From contig NC_088099.1 of the NCBI RefSeq assembly GCF_036370855.1, positions 28,549,501 through 28,613,500 on the forward strand: a stretch of DNA of 64,000 nucleotides. The letters are read 5' to 3'. Numbering within the stretch: position 1 is the stretch's first letter; every line of letters begins with the position of its first letter. The translations under genes were made by a program, and so were the position numbers. Below the pieces are notes generated by a model. It was not told where the DNA came from. It ran no database searches and saw only the letters and a list, made by a program, of their open reading frames with translations. Below are positions 61,301-64,000 of the stretch, piece after piece. The DNA is from Dromaius novaehollandiae. Lineage: Eukaryota; Chordata; Aves; Casuariiformes; Dromaiidae.

Positions 61301-62404
61301 CTCAAGAGTTAGCTTGAAATTGGCCAAGACTCCTTTTAAAAGGAACCTCTTTTGGAAAGGGAATAAGAGACTATAGGAAAAATGAGAGAAGGAGTAGGAA
61401 ACTAAAGTTATTAGTTATACATTGGTTCAGATAAACATACCACTACTCTTTGGGTTGGAAATCTGTTACTTTAAGGCAGCAGCTTGAGAAATGCCGATAC
61501 ATATTGGGGAGGGAAGATGGAAATAGGTCAAAAAGCCACATAACATTAGCTAAGGGAAATATTTTGGTGGCATATTTCGGTTATCTTCCAGGTCTACATG
61601 GGGATGATACTTAGCACTAGAAATAGCAAAGTTAAAAGCTTATGCTTGGCACTTCGAGCTGACTGAGACTAGATTTAATTAATAGCCTTTGAGTAGATAT
61701 ACCATTACTGTATTATGCATCTTCAGAATGCTCATCTGTCTAAAGCCAATGTGATGCAATACCTTTCCAGGAGGGGGAATACACTTAAAGTATCTTTGCT
61801 AAAGCAGTGCCTTGAATGGAACCTGATGGCTTAGTGGATTGATCCTATCTGTGGAGTCCTTCACCTTTTAGTTGATCAGGTTAAACACGGTCTAGATAAG
61901 TATGAATGAAATTTTCATTATCTAACAGTCCTCTGGGAAATAGATTAGAGACTGGTATTGCTGGTAATTCTTAGCGGGGCAGGACTTTGGGGGATTACAG
62001 TTGGAAGCAGTGGGAAGCTGGTAACTAATGAGGTGTGGAAGTCCAAAGCAGTGATCTTTCTCGGTCAGATTTGAGGCTCTGCAGGGAGGCAGTATGATGA
62101 AATTCATAGGCCTGCTGCAGCTGCTCTTACTGCTTCATAGCCAGGTGGAGACTCTCATTTTTCAGCATGGTCAGGCTGATACTTTTTCTGGACATCTGTC
62201 TTTTTTTTTTTTTTAGTGTGTTTCCTACCAGTAAGGTGAGTTGGGAGGAGGGGGACAGCTAAACTTACTTTCAAGGAACGCAAAGAGGATAAGTAAAATT
62301 ACTGCTTTCAAAATACTTTCCTTCAGGCAGTTTGCCTTCCCAATTACCTGAGTGCTCTGCTGCTGCAAAAGACAGAAAAGGGGGGAAGACTGATCTGGTG
62401 GGCA

Positions 62405-62530
62405 CTAGACTGAGATGGAGAAACCTGTGTTTTAATACCACAGAGAGCTCTGTGACCTTGGGCAGATCACTTAAATATTTCTTATTTATCGCGTCAATAA
62501 ACTTGGAATAATACTGATTCTCTTTCCCTC
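62405..62530 (+). repeat. MIR-like SINE relic
   Basis: Plus-orientation MIR. A CCTGTGTTTTAATACCAC block (MIR core) is followed by CTCTGTGACCTTGGGCAGAT and CACTTAA, then a decayed tail with AATAATACTGATTC. Confidence 0.75.
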
Positions 62531-63104
62531 AGTGTTGTCTTTCACAAACTAATTTTAGTGGTAGGCTCACAGATGGACTGCCTAAGTCACTCAGAGGGAG
62601 AGTTTATGGGGAAATTAGAAAGGAATCAGACTTGTTTCATCATTCTGCTTGCAGACTGTTACACACTTTACCTCTTTCTTGTGGCTTTAAGAACCCTTGT
62701 GCACCCTTGGATCTAATGCCATTGCTTAGGTATCCAACCCTTCAGTGTCCAGTGAGTGTAGCTGGGATAAGAATAATGCAGGTTGCTGCAAAATGAGGTC
62801 CTAGCATGGTGTTACTTATGTATTGGTGTGGATTTTGAGCCTGATGCTGAAAGATTAATGGTCTTCATTTCCACTCAATCCAGTATTGAAGATACATAGT
62901 ATACTCCTCATTTTGCACCCAGATTCATTCTGTGCGCTGGTGTGGGATTCATGTCTAAGCACCTAGTACTAGGATTAATGTCTCTTGTAAATGTACTATG
63001 CATTCCCTTCCTAAAGGAAGAAAAGCAAAGAAATACAGCTGCGTGTGGACATGTAAGCTGTCACTCTTTGTTTCTTTATGTAATGTATTATTCTTTCTCC
63101 CCAG

Positions 63105-63222
63105 TATGGAATAGTGCTTGATGCTGGATCGTCTCGGACTACAGTCTATGTGTATGAATGGCCAGCAGAAAAAGAAAATGACACAGGAGTAGTAAGCCAA
63201 ATCTTCAAGTGTAGTGTGAAAG
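63105..63222 (+). CDS. ENTPD3: ENTPD3 exon with apyrase conserved region 1
   Basis: Exon of 118 nt, with acceptor TTCTTTCTCCCCAG and donor AAAG/gtgagc. It encodes 39 residues plus one base and begins [27 protein letters not shown] is apyrase conserved region 1, which binds nucleotide phosphates in NTPDases. The stretch ending [11 protein letters not shown] identifies ENTPD3 rather than its paralogues. The enzyme hydrolyses extracellular ATP and ADP in a divalent-cation-dependent way and so controls purinergic signalling. The next exon is not found before base 64000, so the gene continues to the right. Confidence 0.93.
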
Positions 63223-64000
63223 GTGAGCTCAGCTGGCTGTTCCTTATTTCTTTCTAGCCTTTAAGAAAATATTATCTGAAAACTTGTAGTGTTTTTTTTT
63301 TTTTTTTTGTTCCCCTTTCAGTGCTGGGGAGCAAGAATTGTTATGACTGTATCTATAGCTGTCTTACTCAGGATCAGCTCTCCTCCTGCTGATTCAGCAG
63401 GTTCCCCTAATCTCCACTGGAGAACGGAAATTATGGCTAAAGTTGGTTTACTCCACTGCAGTGGAAGAATGTTGCAGAGAGAATTCGATCTGCAGAGAAT
63501 TAGGCCCTGTAAATGTTTAGTTCTTGTGCCTTGAATTAATTTCTTTTAAAAGACAGGTGTAAAATACACGTAAAAATAGTTTTGAATAAAAAGACTTTGA
63601 GATGAGTGGGGATTCAGCCCCTGTGAGATGTTCACTATTAATTTTTATGGGGGCAAAAATGGATGTTAGCTCTACTATAATGGTTCGACAAATTAGTTTT
63701 TATTTTATGGAAGTTTTAGTGATGTTTAAAAAAAATCTTTGCAGTTTTAGTCAGGTTACCTAGAGAAACAAGGTTTATGCAGTTGATTTAGAATTGTTCT
63801 GTGATTACTTTGAAAGACAAAGCTGAGGGGAATATGGAGCCAGACCTCAAATTATGAAAGGCATGCAGAAGGTGAACAGGAAGTTTCTCCATGCTGGAGA
63901 ACTAGGGAAAGTCTAATAAAATTATCACTTAAAACAGCTAAATTGCAGAAATCTTTCTGATAGGATGTCATAGAGGGAGAAAAAAAAAAAAAAAAAGCAG
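63223..64000 (+). other. ENTPD3: ENTPD3 intron, running off the window
   Basis: Contains a 17-base T run (63292-63308) and a 17-base A run (63980-63996). No coding match to the next ENTPD3 exon was seen. Confidence 0.7.

Larger units (their letters stand above)
58151..63104 (+). other. ENTPD3: ENTPD3 intron between anchor and ACR1 exons
   Basis: Intron of 5.0 kb, AT-rich, with two MIR-like relics and a short T run near 61180. No other gene was recognised. Confidence 0.75.

Noticed and set aside
1-64000. CRISPR arrays, operons, phage or insertion sequences
   Set aside because: No direct-repeat/spacer pattern or bacterial gene organisation; gene structure and repeats are vertebrate.

Overview
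The window looks like vertebrate nuclear DNA, most likely from a bird. The exons are small, with GT-AG borders and large introns. There are two CpG islands and little interspersed repeat, and the repeats that can be recognised are CR1 LINEs with bird-style 3' ends plus a few old SINE relics. Nothing in it is bacterial or phage. Two protein-coding genes can be named. Both run off the window, so both are partial.

Left end (1-8.9 kb): exons 3, 2 and 1 of GGCT (gamma-glutamylcyclotransferase) on the minus strand, with a CpG-island promoter at about 8.29-8.94 kb. The last coding exon must lie left of base 1. Intron 3 holds a 5S-rRNA-like SINE relic and a perfect 23-bp hairpin; introns 2 and 3 each hold a long G run.

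Middle (9-54 kb): no gene can be named. On the minus strand between about 9 and 30 kb there are several exon-like segments with good splice borders, best at 13100-13218. Some read as helical, spectrin-like protein and some carry in-frame stops, so they may belong to an unrecognised or decayed gene. From 22 to 38 kb the DNA is AT-rich and quiet. From 38.8 to 44.4 kb it turns GC-rich with plus-strand exon-like pieces. A rearranged CR1 lies at 44.87-46.35 kb, a tRNA-Lys(UUU) gene or near-gene at 47.02-47.09 kb (minus strand), another GC-rich island at 50.5-50.9 kb, and a second CR1 3' end at 52.45-52.80 kb.

Right end (54-64 kb): a CpG island with a 66-bp tandem duplication, then the 5' part of ENTPD3 (ecto-nucleoside triphosphate diphosphohydrolase 3) on the plus strand. 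Its membrane-anchor exon is at 58030-58150 and its first apyrase-motif exon at 63105-63222. A possible start-codon exon lies at 55258-55349. Two MIR-like SINE relics sit in its second intron. The rest of ENTPD3 is to the right.

The two named genes act separately, GGCT in cytosolic glutathione turnover and ENTPD3 in hydrolysis of extracellular nucleotides. In human they lie on different chromosomes (7p14 and 3p22), so finding them about 45 kb apart is a synteny feature worth checking.
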